Shown: positions 7,452 through 7,673 of the stretch, piece after piece
Layout of the letters: each line of letters opens with the position of its first letter
How positions within the stretch are numbered: the stretch's first letter is position 1
Origin: an uncultured Prevotellaceae bacterium
GTDB taxonomy: Bacteria > Bacteroidota > Bacteroidia > Bacteroidales > Bacteroidaceae
Assembly: GCA_902803455.1 (NCBI GenBank)
Contig: CADCQC010000270.1
Coordinates: 1-7,673, forward strand
Direction: 5' to 3'
Length of the DNA stretch: 7,673 nt
Program-made: the position numbers and the translations under genes
Notes under the pieces: model-generated
Seen by the model: the letters and a program-made list of their open reading frames with translations, nothing else
Told to the model about the DNA's origin: nothing
Database searches by the model: none

Positions 7452-7673
7452 TTATTGTTGTTTCCTGTTGTCAATATTGTCGCCCTCTGTCGGCTCAAGG
7501 TCATCCTCGAAATCAGTGATGCCATTTTTGACCAGCAAGTCATACCACTGGAGGAGTTTCTTGATATCACTATCATGCACGCGGTCGCGGTCGAAATCCG
7601 GCAGCACCTCACCAAAATAGTCGCGCAGTTCTTTATTGGAAGCCTTTCTGTAATTCAGCGAGCAAGGCTGTGC
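7452..7673 (-). CDS. DUF5606-like protein, C-terminal part; runs off the right edge
   Basis: The minus strand is open from the right edge to a TAA at 7454-7452 and gives the last 73 residues of a protein whose start lies outside the window. The segment contains [20 protein letters not shown] followed by [20 protein letters not shown] and ITDFED. This ELR.YF.EVLP.FDRDRV..SDIKK...WY..L pattern is what I recall for the C-terminal half of DUF5606 proteins, small conserved Bacteroidota proteins of unknown function. The last 20 or so residues are acidic, then polar ([18 protein letters not shown]), and probably disordered. The stop is 23 nt before pepT on the same strand, so it is likely the first visible gene of the operon; any promoter is beyond the window. 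The family call rests on memory of the motif. No function is proposed. Confidence 0.7.
   Translation of the reverse strand, partial: AQPCSLNYRKASNKELRDYFGEVLPDFDRDRVHDSDIKKLLQWYDLLVKNGITDFEDDLEPTEGDNIDNRKQQ

Noticed and set aside
1..7673. Search for a novel mobile or defence system
   Set aside because: The complete genes belong to known housekeeping families, the two edge genes resemble known families, and there are no integrases, transposases, toxin-antitoxin pairs, direct-repeat arrays or attachment-like duplications that I can see.

Overview
The window looks like ordinary chromosome from a Bacteroidota species, most likely Bacteroidales and Prevotella-like. The signs are an LptD-type outer-membrane protein with Bacteroidota-style motifs, a DUF5606-like protein (a family I know only from this phylum), almost no Shine-Dalgarno sequences, and a TAnnTTTG element of the Bacteroidales promoter type. 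I see no tRNA, rRNA, insertion sequence, CRISPR array, phage gene or other sign of transfer.

Layout. (1) Positions 1-647, minus strand: the N-terminal 215 codons of an inner-membrane protein with five membrane segments. It resembles the N-terminal domain of phosphoethanolamine transferases and related sulfatase-fold enzymes (EptA/CptA type). The catalytic domain lies beyond the left edge. (2) Positions 648-922: an AT-rich divergent intergenic region with an 8-bp inverted repeat and a -7-like promoter element just before the next gene. (3) Positions 923-3895, plus strand: a 990-residue LptD homologue, the outer-membrane lipopolysaccharide translocon. (4) Positions 3896-3955: a 60-bp gap between convergent genes, with a perfect 9-bp inverted repeat spanning the lptD stop codon. 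(5) Positions 7673-3956, minus strand: three tightly packed genes read right to left. They are the C-terminal end of a DUF5606-like protein, peptidase T (pepT), and a 747-residue CPA2-type cation:proton antiporter with two C-terminal TrkA_C domains. Gaps of 23 and 5 nt suggest one operon.

How the genes fit together. The two left-hand genes are divergent and both plausibly serve the outer surface: one would modify lipid A or a related lipid, the other inserts LPS into the outer leaflet. The right-hand cluster combines a tripeptidase, a transporter for ion and pH balance, and a protein of unknown function. No shared pathway is evident, and co-transcription is inferred only from spacing.

I found no convincing new multi-gene system. 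The points most worth a second look are the near-leaderless promoter layout of lptD, the cysteine pattern, repeat-rich linker and acidic insert in LptD, and the antiporter architecture with an extra membrane module and two RCK_C domains but no visible nucleotide-binding RCK_N domain.
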